Source: Nitrosococcus halophilus Nc 4
Lineage (GTDB): Bacteria > Pseudomonadota > Gammaproteobacteria > Nitrosococcales > Nitrosococcaceae
Length of the DNA stretch: 64,000 bases
Assembly (NCBI RefSeq): GCF_000024725.1
Contig: NC_013960.1
Coordinates: forward strand, 3,892,001 to 3,956,000
Direction of reading: 5' to 3'
Every line of letters starts with the position of its first letter. Position 1 is the stretch's first letter. Below the pieces are notes generated by a model, which had not been told where the DNA came from, ran no database searches, and saw nothing but the letters and a program-made list of their open reading frames with translations. The translations under genes were made by a program, and so were the position numbers. This document shows positions 38,396 through 48,288 of the stretch, piece by piece.

Positions 38396-39433
38396 TTATG
38401 GATTACGAACGACATCATACACATGAATAGCCCGTTCCGCTCCCATCACTAACCCATAGCTGATATGGTTAAAAGCGCGAAAGACCATGATCACCCCTGC
38501 CCGTTCGTCAGGTAACTGGACTTTATCATCAGGTAAACGGCTTATGGGATCACGCACGACTCTACCCGCTTGGTATATCGCCAGTACCGTCCCTTTGTCC
38601 ATGCCATCCTCTGTACCCAAATTCAGCACCACGGCCTGATGCTGGCCAATCTGGGAAACCCCTTCTATCACCGCAATAATTTTACCCTCTACGGGGGTCG
38701 GTGACACATGGGGAAAAAAGTGCCGTTCAAAGGCCTGGTCGTTTATTGGCAAGAGCCGATCTCCCACAAGTATCTCCCGCTTGGAGTTCTGAATACTCAG
38801 AATAGCAGGATCGCCAAACTGGCGCACTTTCCCATCCGCAATAAAAAGAGCCTCATAACCTAGAACTTTATAAGGGTGATCCGGATCCCGGTAGACCTCG
38901 CCCCCCCGGTAGATACCATATCTCGTGGTAGCCGAATTGCCTAGACCACGAACGTAAGCATCATCTCCCGCTCCTAAAATCAAGCGCTCCTCTGTTCCTG
39001 CAACTACATAGGGGGCATTCTCCAAAGTTTCTTTACTCACCATTTGGGGATTCAACAGAAATTGCTGGATGACATCAATGGGAATAGTCGGAATGGCTTT
39101 TTCCAGCTCAATAACTCGAACCGTTGGTGAGAGCTTATAGGTAGGAAGCCCTCGCTGAAGTTCCAATACAGGACGCCCATTTTCACCGTAACTGAGGGCA
39201 ATAATATCGCCTGGATAAATCAAGTGAGGGTTCTTAATTTGCTGATTGACCTGCCAAATATCCGGCCACCGCCAAGGATCCCGTAAAAAGCGGCCCGCAA
39301 TATCCCAAAGGGTATCGCCACGGACTACCACATAGCGTTGGGGAGCATCCGGATTAAGGGTCACGGGCGCTCCCCAAGCCCCATGGGCAATGATATATAA
39401 GAAAATGAGAGTTAATGATTTTTTAAGCTTCAT
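38396..39433 (-). CDS. LysM peptidoglycan-binding protein
   Basis: A 345-residue exported protein. The signal peptide runs to about residue 22 (AWGAP) and a LysM domain follows (YVVVRGDTLWDIAGRFLRDPWRWPDIWQ, then PHLIYPGDIIAL). The remaining 250 residues are beta-rich and conserved in this family next to dprA. ATG 39433 is chosen, since the in-frame start at 39484 puts extra residues before the signal peptide. It is divergent from def and heads the minus-strand unit. Confidence 0.88.
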   Translation of the reverse strand: MKLKKSLTLIFLYIIAHGAWGAPVTLNPDAPQRYVVVRGDTLWDIAGRFLRDPWRWPDIWQVNQQIKNPHLIYPGDIIALSYGENGRPVLELQRGLPTYKLSPTVRVIELEKAIPTIPIDVIQQFLLNPQMVSKETLENAPYVVAGTEERLILGAGDDAYVRGLGNSATTRYGIYRGGEVYRDPDHPYKVLGYEALFIADGKVRQFGDPAILSIQNSKREILVGDRLLPINDQAFERHFFPHVSPTPVEGKIIAVIEGVSQIGQHQAVVLNLGTEDGMDKGTVLAIYQAGRVVRDPISRLPDDKVQLPDERAGVIMVFRAFNHISYGLVMGAERAIHVYDVVRNP

Positions 39434-39706
39434 CGGCTTCCCTGAATAAACCTCAGCCAAACCTAACCACGGCTGCCGGACCAAGGGAGAGTTTCCACCT
39501 TCCCCAACCCTGTAGCACCGTTACCGAAATATCAAGTATTATGGCGACATGGAACCTTTGTACTTTAGCGCTGCCAGAAAACAGTAGTAACGCAAAGGTT
39601 GAAAGTATGGGTTTTTCGCTTTATTTATATACAAAATAAGGAGCGGAAAGTTGTGATTGATTACCCTATTAACGAAATTACTGGCATAATCTTTGGTTGA
39701 AGTCCC

Positions 39707-40210
39707 ATGGCGATACTCAATATATTGCATTACCCCGATCCCCGACTGCGTCGGAAGGCCCAGCCCGTCGCTACGGTGGATGAGTCCATAAAAAAACTTG
39801 CCGATGACATGCTGGAGACCATGTATCAGGCTCCGGGTATTGGGCTTGCGGCAATCCAGGTGAACGTCCCTAAACGAATAGTAGTGATTGATATCTCCGA
39901 GGATAAATCCTCCCCGCTGGTGCTTATCAATCCTGAGATTGTGGCGCGACGAGGAAAAGCCGAAAGCGATGAAGGCTGCCTATCGGTGCCTGAGATCTTT
40001 GAGCCGGTCACTCGAGCCGCAGAAATTACCGTCCGCTACCTAGACCGGGAGGGGCAGGAGCAAGAGCTTGAGGCCCAAGAACTGCTGGCCACTTGCATTC
40101 AGCATGAGCTAGACCATCTAGAGGGGAAGCTTTTTATCGATTATCTCTCGACCCTCAAGCGTCAACGTATCCGGAAAAAAGTGGAAAAACGGCAACGCCT
40201 CTCCGCCTAA
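39707..40210 (+). CDS. def: Peptide deformylase
   Basis: A 167-residue metalloenzyme that removes the N-formyl group from new proteins. The three motifs are intact: [21 protein letters not shown] (metal-ligand Cys) and [11 protein letters not shown] (HExxH ligands). It starts the def-fmt-rsmB-DUF4390-ntrYX-trkA series, although 255 bp separate it from fmt. Confidence 0.97.
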   Translation: MAILNILHYPDPRLRRKAQPVATVDESIKKLADDMLETMYQAPGIGLAAIQVNVPKRIVVIDISEDKSSPLVLINPEIVARRGKAESDEGCLSVPEIFEPVTRAAEITVRYLDREGQEQELEAQELLATCIQHELDHLEGKLFIDYLSTLKRQRIRKKVEKRQRLSA

Positions 40211-40465
40211 GGGAAGAATTGCCTACCTTGCCCCAGGGTCATCCTTCAAAGGGCTGAAGCTAAAGCTTGCAGTCAATACCCCTTTATTGGGTAAAATGAA
40301 GGATGAAGGTAGTTTTGCGTCCCAGAATCCAGTCCCTAGCTCAAGATTAAGCGTACCCAGGCGGAATACCGCCAATGGCGCAAACACACTCCAGAAAAGA
40401 AAGAAAGCTAAGCTAATTTTATCCTGTTCGTCATTCTCTAAAATTTATACAACCCCATATCAGGC

Positions 40466-41434
40466 ATGGCTGCACCGCTGCAAATTGTTTTCGCTGGAAC
40501 GCCCGAGTTTGCTGCAGTTGTCCTGCGCCGACTTGTTGAAACGGAATATTCTATCAAGGCGGTCTATACTCAGCCTGACCGTCCCAGCGGCCGAGGCCGA
40601 CAGCTCACCCCAAGCCCGGTCAAGGCCATCGCCACCGCCCATCAACTTCCCGTCTACCAGCCGAGTTCCCTGAAAGATAAAACCTCACAGGCCCAGCTTG
40701 CGGCACTGGCTCCCGATCTGATGGTAGTGGTCGCCTATGGGCTTCTTCTACCCACCGCAGTGCTCCAAATCCCCCCTCTCGGTTGCATTAACATCCACGC
40801 CTCCCTATTACCTCGCTGGCGGGGTGCCGCCCCTATTCAACGGGCTCTCATGGCAGGGGACCAGGAGACAGGAGTCAGCATCATGCAGATGGAAGCCGGT
40901 TTAGATACGGGACCGGTGCTCCATACCGTACGTTATCCGCTCCAGCCAGACGATACCGCCGCCACCGTTCATGACCGCCTTGCTGAATTAGGAGCCGAAG
41001 CCCTGTTGCAGTGTTTACCCGCCATTGCCGAAGGGACGGCCACCCCCACCCTTCAAGATGAAAATCAGGCCTGTTACGCGCCCAAGATTCACAAGGAAGA
41101 AGCCTGGCTCGATTGGTCTCAACCCGCAACGTTTTTAGAACGCCAAGTGCGGGCCTTTAATCCCTGGCCGGTGGCACAAACCCAGATCAAGGATCAAATA
41201 TTGCGCGTGTGGTCGGCGACGGCCCTTGCCACAGAGACCGCAGCTTCGCCGGGAACCCTTTTAGCAGCGAATAAAACAGGAATCGATGTGGCCACCGGCA
41301 AGGGGGTCTTGCGCCTGCTAAAGGTGCAACCGGCAGGTAAGCGAGCCATGGCGGTCCAAGCTTATCTCAATGCTCACCCCCTAACGCCGGGTTCCGTGCT
41401 GGCAAAAAACCCAGGCAAGCCCCCCCGGCCTTAG
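40466..41434 (+). CDS. fmt: Methionyl-tRNA formyltransferase
   Basis: A 322-residue enzyme formylating initiator Met-tRNA. FAGTPEFAA at the start, INIHASLLPRWRGAAPIQRA (catalytic Asn-His region with SLLP), and MQMEAGLDTGPVL are family hallmarks, with a C-terminal tRNA-binding domain from about residue 208. It is 9 bp from rsmB. Confidence 0.96.
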   Translation: MAAPLQIVFAGTPEFAAVVLRRLVETEYSIKAVYTQPDRPSGRGRQLTPSPVKAIATAHQLPVYQPSSLKDKTSQAQLAALAPDLMVVVAYGLLLPTAVLQIPPLGCINIHASLLPRWRGAAPIQRALMAGDQETGVSIMQMEAGLDTGPVLHTVRYPLQPDDTAATVHDRLAELGAEALLQCLPAIAEGTATPTLQDENQACYAPKIHKEEAWLDWSQPATFLERQVRAFNPWPVAQTQIKDQILRVWSATALATETAASPGTLLAANKTGIDVATGKGVLRLLKVQPAGKRAMAVQAYLNAHPLTPGSVLAKNPGKPPRP

Positions 41435-41443
41435 TATTTTGGA

Positions 41444-42766
41444 ATGCCGACTGCACCTCACTCAGCGAGTACTCGAGTCATAGCGGCCACCGTATTAGCG
41501 CAGGTCCTTGGCCAAGGACGCTCCCTCACTGCGGCTTTACCGCCGGCGGTGGCCCATTTGCCAGACCGGGATCAAGCCTTTACTCAAACCTTATGTTATG
41601 GCGTTCTGCGGTGGCTGCCCCGACTTGAATATCTGGCCCAAAAGCTTCTGCGCAAACCATTACGAGCCCGCGATGTGGACCTTTATAGCTTATTGCTTTT
41701 AGGCCTGTACCAACTGACAGAACTCGGTATCCCCTCCCACGCGGCCTTGTCCGAAACGGTTGCTGCTGCCGAAAGCCTGGGTAAGCCGTGGGCCAAAAAA
41801 CTGATCAATGCTATCCTCCGTGCCTATTTGCGCAACCAAGTCGCTTTGCAAGCTCAAGTGGCCACCCATGAAGTCGCCCATAGCGCCCACCCTCGGTGGC
41901 TATTGGAAGCTATCCGTCGCTCCTGGCCGGATGATTGGTCCCAAATCATCGCGGCCAATAACTGTCACCCTCCTCTCAGTCTGCGCGTTAACCGTCTCCA
42001 AGGTAGCCGTGCAAGCTACTTGCAAGAACTAGAGCGCAATGGCATTGAAGCCCGTGCCATACCCCATACGGAGTGGGGAGTGGTGCTGGACCAACCCCGC
42101 CCAGTCACGACTTTGCCGGGTTTTCTTGAAGGGCGGGTCTCGGTCCAAGATGGTGCCGGCCAGCGGGTCGCTCCTTTATTGGCCCTGGCTCCCGGACAGC
42201 GGGTCCTGGATGCCTGCGCCGCCCCTGGCGGTAAAACCTGCCACATTCTAGAGCTTGAGCCCCAGCTTGAAACCCTCATTGCCCTGGATCTGGAGGCTGT
42301 TCGCCTAGAACGCCTCGACAGTAATCTGAAACGCCTGCAGTTGAAAGCGAAAGCTCAGGTCGTCCAAGGTGACGCGGCCCAGCCCCAAACCTGGTGGGAT
42401 GGAATCCCCTTTGATCGGATCTTGCTAGATGCTCCCTGCTCAGGCAGTGGCGTCATCCGCCGCCACCCTGACATCAAAGTCCTACGACGGGAGCGTGATA
42501 TTCCCCCCTTAGTGGTTTTACAAAAACGCTTGCTATCGGCCCTATGGCCCTTGCTTGCACCCGGAGGTTTGCTACTTTATTGCACCTGCTCTATATTGCC
42601 CCAGGAAAATGAACAGCAAATTCGCGAGTTTCTTCTTGCCCACCCCGAGGGAAAAGAACGACCACTAGAGGTTCCATGGGGATTACCCCAGATCCCTGGA
42701 CGGCAACTCCTCACTGGTGCAGAAGGACTAGACGGCTTTTATTATGCTTGCCTGGAGAAGTGCTGA
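41444..42766 (+). CDS. rsmB: 16S rRNA (cytosine-967-C5)-methyltransferase
   Basis: A 440-residue enzyme with an N-terminal NusB-like helical domain (about 10-145) and a Rossmann methyltransferase. VLDACAAPGGKTCHILEL binds SAM; DAPCSGSGVIRRHPDIK and LYCTCSILPQENE carry the two cysteines of m5C chemistry. It overlaps the DUF4390 gene by 23 bp. Confidence 0.95.
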   Translation: MPTAPHSASTRVIAATVLAQVLGQGRSLTAALPPAVAHLPDRDQAFTQTLCYGVLRWLPRLEYLAQKLLRKPLRARDVDLYSLLLLGLYQLTELGIPSHAALSETVAAAESLGKPWAKKLINAILRAYLRNQVALQAQVATHEVAHSAHPRWLLEAIRRSWPDDWSQIIAANNCHPPLSLRVNRLQGSRASYLQELERNGIEARAIPHTEWGVVLDQPRPVTTLPGFLEGRVSVQDGAGQRVAPLLALAPGQRVLDACAAPGGKTCHILELEPQLETLIALDLEAVRLERLDSNLKRLQLKAKAQVVQGDAAQPQTWWDGIPFDRILLDAPCSGSGVIRRHPDIKVLRRERDIPPLVVLQKRLLSALWPLLAPGGLLLYCTCSILPQENEQQIREFLLAHPEGKERPLEVPWGLPQIPGRQLLTGAEGLDGFYYACLEKC

Positions 42767-43337
42767 AAGCGGCCTTCCCTGGTGTTCCGGCGGGCTCCTG
42801 TTGCTCGGCTTGCTGATCAGCATGAGTGGTGTCGCCAGCGAAACATTTAATGTTCGCACGGCCAGCACCCAATTAGTGGGCGGGATTTATCGTCTCCATG
42901 CCCAGATTGATTACCCCCTCAACGAAGAGGTACGAAAAGCTGTCAAAAGCGGTATTCCCCTGATCGTCAATCAGGAAATCGAAATCCTACGGCTTCGACG
43001 CTGGCTCTGGCCTAAGACGATTAAGGAAATCACACTTCGCTACCAGTTGAGGTACCATGCTTTATCAGAACAGTTTGTCCTGCTCTACCTTAGCCAAGAT
43101 AGACAGCGGGCTTACCCCAACCTTAGCGCAGCCATTAAAAGTCTTAGCACCATTAAAGACTACCCCCTTATCACCCAAGAGGAATTGGAACCCCATCAAC
43201 GTTATCGGGTTCGCCTGCGGACCCGCTTGAATATTGAAGATCTACCGGCTCCTATGCGGCCGATAGCCTATTTATCTCCCCAATGGCACCTGGACAGCCC
43301 ATGGTTCAGCTGGTTACTCGGATCGCCCGGACTTTAA
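42744..43337 (+). CDS. DUF4390 domain protein
   Basis: A 197-residue exported protein: a hydrophobic N-terminal segment (about 16-31) and a beta-rich domain with LRRWLWPKTIKEITLRYQLRYHALSEQFVL, the pattern of DUF4390. It overlaps rsmB and the downstream kinase gene by 23 and 55 bp, so translation is likely coupled. Family members usually sit next to this NtrY-type kinase, suggesting a periplasmic helper of the sensor (inference). Confidence 0.85.
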   Translation: MLAWRSAESGLPWCSGGLLLLGLLISMSGVASETFNVRTASTQLVGGIYRLHAQIDYPLNEEVRKAVKSGIPLIVNQEIEILRLRRWLWPKTIKEITLRYQLRYHALSEQFVLLYLSQDRQRAYPNLSAAIKSLSTIKDYPLITQEELEPHQRYRVRLRTRLNIEDLPAPMRPIAYLSPQWHLDSPWFSWLLGSPGL

Positions 43338-45502
43338 GCCGGGGCTACATCCGCTATCTCGCCCTGGGAGGGCTGCTCCTGCTCTCTTTCTATCTGCTGG
43401 CCACCGCCCTTGAAGACTCGGCTCATTTTGATCGCCTCTATTTCGTGGTGCTGGGGGTCAATTTGCTGGCGCTGTTGCTACTGCTCTTTTTTATTGGTGC
43501 CAACCTGATTCGCCTGCTTCGAAGATATCGGGAACGCCAGCCTGGATCGCGGCTCACCCTACGGGTGGTGGCCATGTTTATTTCTCTGGCTTTCATTCCC
43601 CTGGCCATTGTGTTTTCCTTCTCCTTACAGTTTTTACACCGAGGGATCGAAAGCTGGTTTGACGTAGAGGTGGAAAAGGCCCTGGAAGATTCCCTCGAAC
43701 TTGGCCGCACGGCCTTCGGAATTCGGATGCGGACCTTACTCAAACAAACTCAATTAATGGCCGCCACCCTGGCTGAATTACCCCTAGAAAAAGCCGCGCA
43801 CAGCCTCCAGGAACTACGGCATATCAGTGGCGCTCATGAGTTAACTCTGCTGAATACCCGCGGGCATATCATCACCTCGGCCACCCTCGATCCGGAGACT
43901 ATTGTCCCGGATCACCCCAATGATGTGATTTTGTTCCAGCTCCGCCAAGGCCAAGATTATGTAGGACTCGATCCCGTCGGCGAATCAGGTCTGCATCTGC
44001 GGGCTGTGGTCAACCTCCCCGCTACCCGGCCTGATACGGAGGCGTTGATTTTACAAGCCCTATTTCCCATTGCCGACCGATTAAGCACCCTAGCCGATAG
44101 CGTTCAAGACGCCTACACTCAATATCAACAATTGGCTTACCTACGTAAACCGTTAATCTATAGCTTTACCCTGGCGCTCTCCCTCATTGTCCTTCTGACC
44201 CTATTGGCAGCCGTATGGGCAGCATTTTTCCTAGCGCGACGCCTAGTTTCTCCGGTAACGGATCTAGCCCAAGGCACTCGAGCCGTCGCCAACGGCGACT
44301 ACGATACTCAATTGCCCCCCCATGGTCATGATGAGCTGGGTTTCCTCGTGGATTCCTTCAACCAAATGACTCGACGCTTGAGGCACGCCCGGGATACCGC
44401 CCACGCCAGCCGCCAACAACTGGAGAGGCAGCGGCGTTACTTAAAAGCCGTGCTAGGGAGTTTATCTTCGGGAGTCGTCACTCTAGACAATGCTTACCGG
44501 ATTCGCACTGCCAACATTACCGCGGGGGAAATTCTGGGGGTGGACCTGCGCCGCTATACCGGTCAAGCTTTGGAACAGGTGGCGCGCCGTTATCCAGCGG
44601 TACAGGAATTTATTGAACTGCTCCACCCCCATCTAGAAAGCCGTCATCGGGAGTGGCACAAAGAAATCATCCGACAACAGGAAGATGGCCGCCAGTTTCT
44701 CATGTGCCGGGGCACCCCCTTGCCGGGCAATGCCGGTCAAGTCATTGTATTTGACGACGTCACCCCCTTTGTCCAAGCACAACGCAACGCTGCCTGGGGG
44801 GAGGTAGCTCGGCGCCTCGCCCATGAGATCAAAAATCCACTCACCCCTATCCAGCTCTCCGCGGAGCGGCTACGGCGCAAGTATCTCAATCTGTTGCCCG
44901 CCGATCAGACTCAGCTGTTGGATCGGTTAACCCATACTATTATTGCCCAGGTAGAGGCCATGAAAGAAATGGTGAACGCTTTCTCCGAATATGCCCGCAA
45001 CCCGGCCCTGCAACAACAATTTTTGGATCTCAACCAATTGGTTAACGAAGTGCTGGAACTCTACCGAGGTGACGAAAATAAACTCTGGATCGAGACTCGG
45101 TTGGCCCCTCACCCCCTCTGGCTCCTGGCTGATCCCAGCCGCTTGCGCCAGCTGCTCCATAACCTAATCAAAAACGCCCTGGAAGCCATGGCCGATTCTC
45201 CGCAAACCCCTCGGGTGACTATCCGAACCCGCCGCTTACAGGACAAACAACGGGAATTGGCGGAACTGCAAATCGTCGATCAAGGCCCCGGCATCCCCCC
45301 GGAATTATCCCAGAGCCTATTTGAGCCCTACGTGTCTACGCGACCTAAAGGAACCGGCCTGGGATTGGCCATCGTCAAGCGCATTGTGGAAGAACAAGGG
45401 GGTCACGTCTGGGCCAAGAACCTTCCGGAAGGAGGGGCCTGTCTCATTGTCCAATTGCCATACCAAGCAGCTCCACAACCCCTATTGGAGGTACGCTCAT
45501 GA
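43283..45502 (+). CDS. NtrY-like membrane sensor histidine kinase
   Basis: A 739-residue kinase with three N-terminal membrane segments (about 24-43, 52-75, 91-116), a periplasmic-like loop, a further segment (about 290-312), HAMP, one PAS domain (about 385-500), HisKA with His514 in LAHEIKNPLTPIQ, and an ATPase domain (NLIKNALEAM, DQGPGIPPEL, GTGLGLAIVK). This is the NtrY arrangement. A start at ATG 43301 is also possible. It is coupled by ATGA overlap to the regulator gene. A link to nitrogen or redox signals is known for some homologues but not shown here. Confidence 0.9.
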   Translation: MAPGQPMVQLVTRIARTLSRGYIRYLALGGLLLLSFYLLATALEDSAHFDRLYFVVLGVNLLALLLLLFFIGANLIRLLRRYRERQPGSRLTLRVVAMFISLAFIPLAIVFSFSLQFLHRGIESWFDVEVEKALEDSLELGRTAFGIRMRTLLKQTQLMAATLAELPLEKAAHSLQELRHISGAHELTLLNTRGHIITSATLDPETIVPDHPNDVILFQLRQGQDYVGLDPVGESGLHLRAVVNLPATRPDTEALILQALFPIADRLSTLADSVQDAYTQYQQLAYLRKPLIYSFTLALSLIVLLTLLAAVWAAFFLARRLVSPVTDLAQGTRAVANGDYDTQLPPHGHDELGFLVDSFNQMTRRLRHARDTAHASRQQLERQRRYLKAVLGSLSSGVVTLDNAYRIRTANITAGEILGVDLRRYTGQALEQVARRYPAVQEFIELLHPHLESRHREWHKEIIRQQEDGRQFLMCRGTPLPGNAGQVIVFDDVTPFVQAQRNAAWGEVARRLAHEIKNPLTPIQLSAERLRRKYLNLLPADQTQLLDRLTHTIIAQVEAMKEMVNAFSEYARNPALQQQFLDLNQLVNEVLELYRGDENKLWIETRLAPHPLWLLADPSRLRQLLHNLIKNALEAMADSPQTPRVTIRTRRLQDKQRELAELQIVDQGPGIPPELSQSLFEPYVSTRPKGTGLGLAIVKRIVEEQGGHVWAKNLPEGGACLIVQLPYQAAPQPLLEVRS

Positions 45503-46860
45503 CCGCACCCCATATCCTGGTGGTGGACGATGAACCCGACATCCGGATCTTAATTCATGAAATTCTAGAAGATGAAAACTACCGGGTAACCGTGGCCGAA
45601 AATGGCGCCATCGCCCGCAAAGTATGGCAAACCGATCCCCCGGACCTTCTCTTGCTCGATATCTGGATGCCGGACATCGATGGCATTAGCCTACTACGGG
45701 AATGGACCCAGGGTCCCACCAAGGAAGTGCCGGTCATTATGATGTCGGGGCACGGTACGGTAGAAACCGCCGTCCAAGCAACCCGCTTGGGAGCCTTCGA
45801 CTATATTGAAAAACCCCTTTCCATGGCCAAACTCTTGCTCACGGTAGAAAAGGCCCTGGCTAACGCCCATCAATCCTCTCCTCCCGGGGCAGGGGAACTT
45901 TCCCTATCACCCATCGAGCCCATGGGTAAGAGCACCCCGATGACCCGGCTGCGGGAGCAAGCACGTCGCATGGCAGATAATGACGCCCCCATACTGCTCA
46001 TTGGGGAGCCGGGAAGCGGCAAGAGCCTGTTTGCCCGATATCTCCATGCCCTCTGCGCCTCCCGACACGAGGGTCCATTCATCGCGGTCAATATTGCGGG
46101 CTTGGCCCCAGAAGCTCAACAACTCGAATTGTTTGGAAAATATTCAGGCAACCAAGATCAACCTGGGATATTAGCACGGGCCCGAACAGGCACTGTATTT
46201 CTCGACGGGATTGAGGCTCTAAGCCCGAATAGTCAGCGCCGATTATATGCGCTTATTGACGCCGCCACCTCCACGGGCACTGAGGCGGCAAAGCAGTGCT
46301 TTCCACGCTTGGTAACCGCGACCAGCGTGGACTTGAGCCAACTGGTTGAGAGCGGTCGCTTTCGAGAAAATCTCTACTATCAACTTAGCGTATTACCCTT
46401 ATTTATTCCGCCGTTGCGAGAGCGTTGCGAGGATATCCCTGAGCTACTCAATTATTTCGTCGATCTTCTGGTGGAACAAGAAGGGCTCCCTTACCGTCAC
46501 TTTAGCGTCGCGGCCCAAAACCGCCTACGCAATCATAACTGGCCGGGTAACGTCCGGGAATTACGCAACTTAGTGCGGCGCCTGCTGATCATCGGCAAGG
46601 GGGTAGAGATTGATTTAGCCGAAGTGGAAGCCAGTCTCGAACCGATTTCAGTCACCGGCACCCCGCTTCCCATTGATCTGGGCCTCCCCTTACGGGAAGC
46701 CCGGGAACAATTCGAGCGGCTTTACTTGGAGCACAAACTGCGAGAAACGGGAGGCAATGTAGGTAAGGCAGCTAAATTGGTTGAAATGGAACGGACCCAT
46801 CTTTATCGTAAACTGCGATCATTGGGAATTGATACCAAGCGGTTGGGAAATCAAGAATAA
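45499..46860 (+). CDS. NtrX-like response regulator with a degenerate AAA+ domain
   Basis: A 453-residue regulator: receiver domain with phosphoacceptor Asp54 (LLLLDIWMPDIDG), AAA+ domain (about 140-370) and C-terminal Fis-type helix-turn-helix (GGNVGKAAKLVEMERTHLYRKL). The Walker A motif GEPGSGKS is kept, but the sigma-54 contact motif GAFTGA is missing: ELFGKYSGNQDQPG stands in that place. Walker B reads VFLDGIEAL (Gly for the catalytic Glu), and YYQL replaces the usual YYRL. It is therefore unlikely to open sigma-54 promoters and probably acts as a DNA-binding regulator with other polymerase forms. It pairs with the preceding NtrY-like kinase; trkA follows after 48 bp. Confidence 0.9.
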   Translation: MTAPHILVVDDEPDIRILIHEILEDENYRVTVAENGAIARKVWQTDPPDLLLLDIWMPDIDGISLLREWTQGPTKEVPVIMMSGHGTVETAVQATRLGAFDYIEKPLSMAKLLLTVEKALANAHQSSPPGAGELSLSPIEPMGKSTPMTRLREQARRMADNDAPILLIGEPGSGKSLFARYLHALCASRHEGPFIAVNIAGLAPEAQQLELFGKYSGNQDQPGILARARTGTVFLDGIEALSPNSQRRLYALIDAATSTGTEAAKQCFPRLVTATSVDLSQLVESGRFRENLYYQLSVLPLFIPPLRERCEDIPELLNYFVDLLVEQEGLPYRHFSVAAQNRLRNHNWPGNVRELRNLVRRLLIIGKGVEIDLAEVEASLEPISVTGTPLPIDLGLPLREAREQFERLYLEHKLRETGGNVGKAAKLVEMERTHLYRKLRSLGIDTKRLGNQE

Positions 46861-46908
46861 TTAACCTCCCCGCTTCTTGAAAAACAATAAATACAGGCGG
46901 CTATTCCT

Positions 46909-48282
46909 ATGAAAATCATCATCCTAGGCGCTGGCCAGGTGGGCGCCTCGGTAGCCACTAACCTGGCCAGCGAATTCAACGATATCACCCTGGTAGACAC
47001 CGATGGCAAGTTACTGCAAAGCCTTCAGGATCATTTGGATATCCGCACCGTGCAGGGCTTGGCCTCCCATCCAGATGTCCTCGCCCAAGCAGGAGCGGAA
47101 GACGCAGATATGATTGTGGCGGTCACCAGCAGTGATGAAACCAACATGATCGCCTGTCAAGTCGCCTATAGCCTTTTTCATACCCCCACCAAGGTGGCCC
47201 GGGTGCGCGCCGCAGGTTATTTAGCCTACCCGGAGTTGTTCTCTACCAAGACTTTGCCCATTGACGTGTTGATCAGCCCGGAGCAACTGGTCACCGACTA
47301 CATTAAACGCCTGATTGATAATCCAGGCACTCTCCAGGTCCTGGATTTTGCCGATGGCAGGGTCCAGCTAGTGGCAGTGAGGGCCTATTATGGGGGGCTG
47401 CTGGTGGGTCATCAGCTACGGGAATTGCCGGAGCACCTCCCCGGCGTAGAGACCCGGGTGGCGGCCATTTTCCGCCAAGACAAGCCTATTTTCCCCCAAG
47501 GGGGTACTGTCATCGAGGCCGATGACGAAGTCTTTTTCATCGCCTCGCAAAAGGATATTCCCAAAGTCATGGCGGAATTGCGCCGCCTGGACAATCCCTA
47601 TAAGCGGATCATGCTCGGTGGCGGCGGCAGTATTGGTCAGCGCCTCGCCAAAGCCCTGGAAGACCGCTACCAGGTCAAGATCATTGAAGCCGATCCCAAA
47701 CGGGCCAAAGACCTCTCTGAAGAACTCCACAAAAGTATTGTTCTCCAAGGCGATGCGGCCAACGAGGAGCTTCTCCTAGAGGAAAATATCGAAGATACGG
47801 ATATTTTCTGCGCCCTGACCAATGATGATGAGATCAACATCCTTTCCGCCATGCTGGCCAAACGGCTGGGTGCCGGTAAAGTCATGTCCTTAATCAACCG
47901 GGCGGCTTATGTGGATCTGGTGGAGAGTGGGGCCGTGGATATTGCTGTCTCCCCTCAACAGGCCACCATTGGCAGCCTGCTTGCCCACATCCGCCGTGGC
48001 GATGTGGTGGCCGCCCATTCCCTGCGTCGGGGGGCGGCCGAAGCCCTAGAAGCAGTCGCCCATGGGGATTCTTCTTCTTCCAAAGTGGTCGGCCGGGCCA
48101 TCGAGGAGATCAAGCTCCCGCCGGGCACCACCATCGGCGCTATTGTACGGGGTGACGAGGTCCTGATGGCCCACCACGATACGGTCATTAAATCCGGCGA
48201 TCACGTCATTTTGTTCTTGGTGGACAAGCGCCGTATCCCCGAGGTGGAGCGCCTGTTCCAGGTCGGTTTTACTTTCCTGTGA
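46909..48282 (+). CDS. trkA: Trk potassium uptake regulatory protein TrkA
   Basis: A 457-residue cytoplasmic protein with two RCK (Rossmann plus TrkA_C) halves: first [14 protein letters not shown], second [14 protein letters not shown]. It binds NAD(H)/ATP and gates TrkH/TrkG potassium channels at the inner membrane. No channel gene is adjacent. The gene order rsmB-...-trkA is common in gammaproteobacteria. It ends 6 bp from the convergent uvrA. Confidence 0.95.
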   Translation: MKIIILGAGQVGASVATNLASEFNDITLVDTDGKLLQSLQDHLDIRTVQGLASHPDVLAQAGAEDADMIVAVTSSDETNMIACQVAYSLFHTPTKVARVRAAGYLAYPELFSTKTLPIDVLISPEQLVTDYIKRLIDNPGTLQVLDFADGRVQLVAVRAYYGGLLVGHQLRELPEHLPGVETRVAAIFRQDKPIFPQGGTVIEADDEVFFIASQKDIPKVMAELRRLDNPYKRIMLGGGGSIGQRLAKALEDRYQVKIIEADPKRAKDLSEELHKSIVLQGDAANEELLLEENIEDTDIFCALTNDDEINILSAMLAKRLGAGKVMSLINRAAYVDLVESGAVDIAVSPQQATIGSLLAHIRRGDVVAAHSLRRGAAEALEAVAHGDSSSSKVVGRAIEEIKLPPGTTIGAIVRGDEVLMAHHDTVIKSGDHVILFLVDKRRIPEVERLFQVGFTFL

Positions 48283-48288
48283 TCCAGA

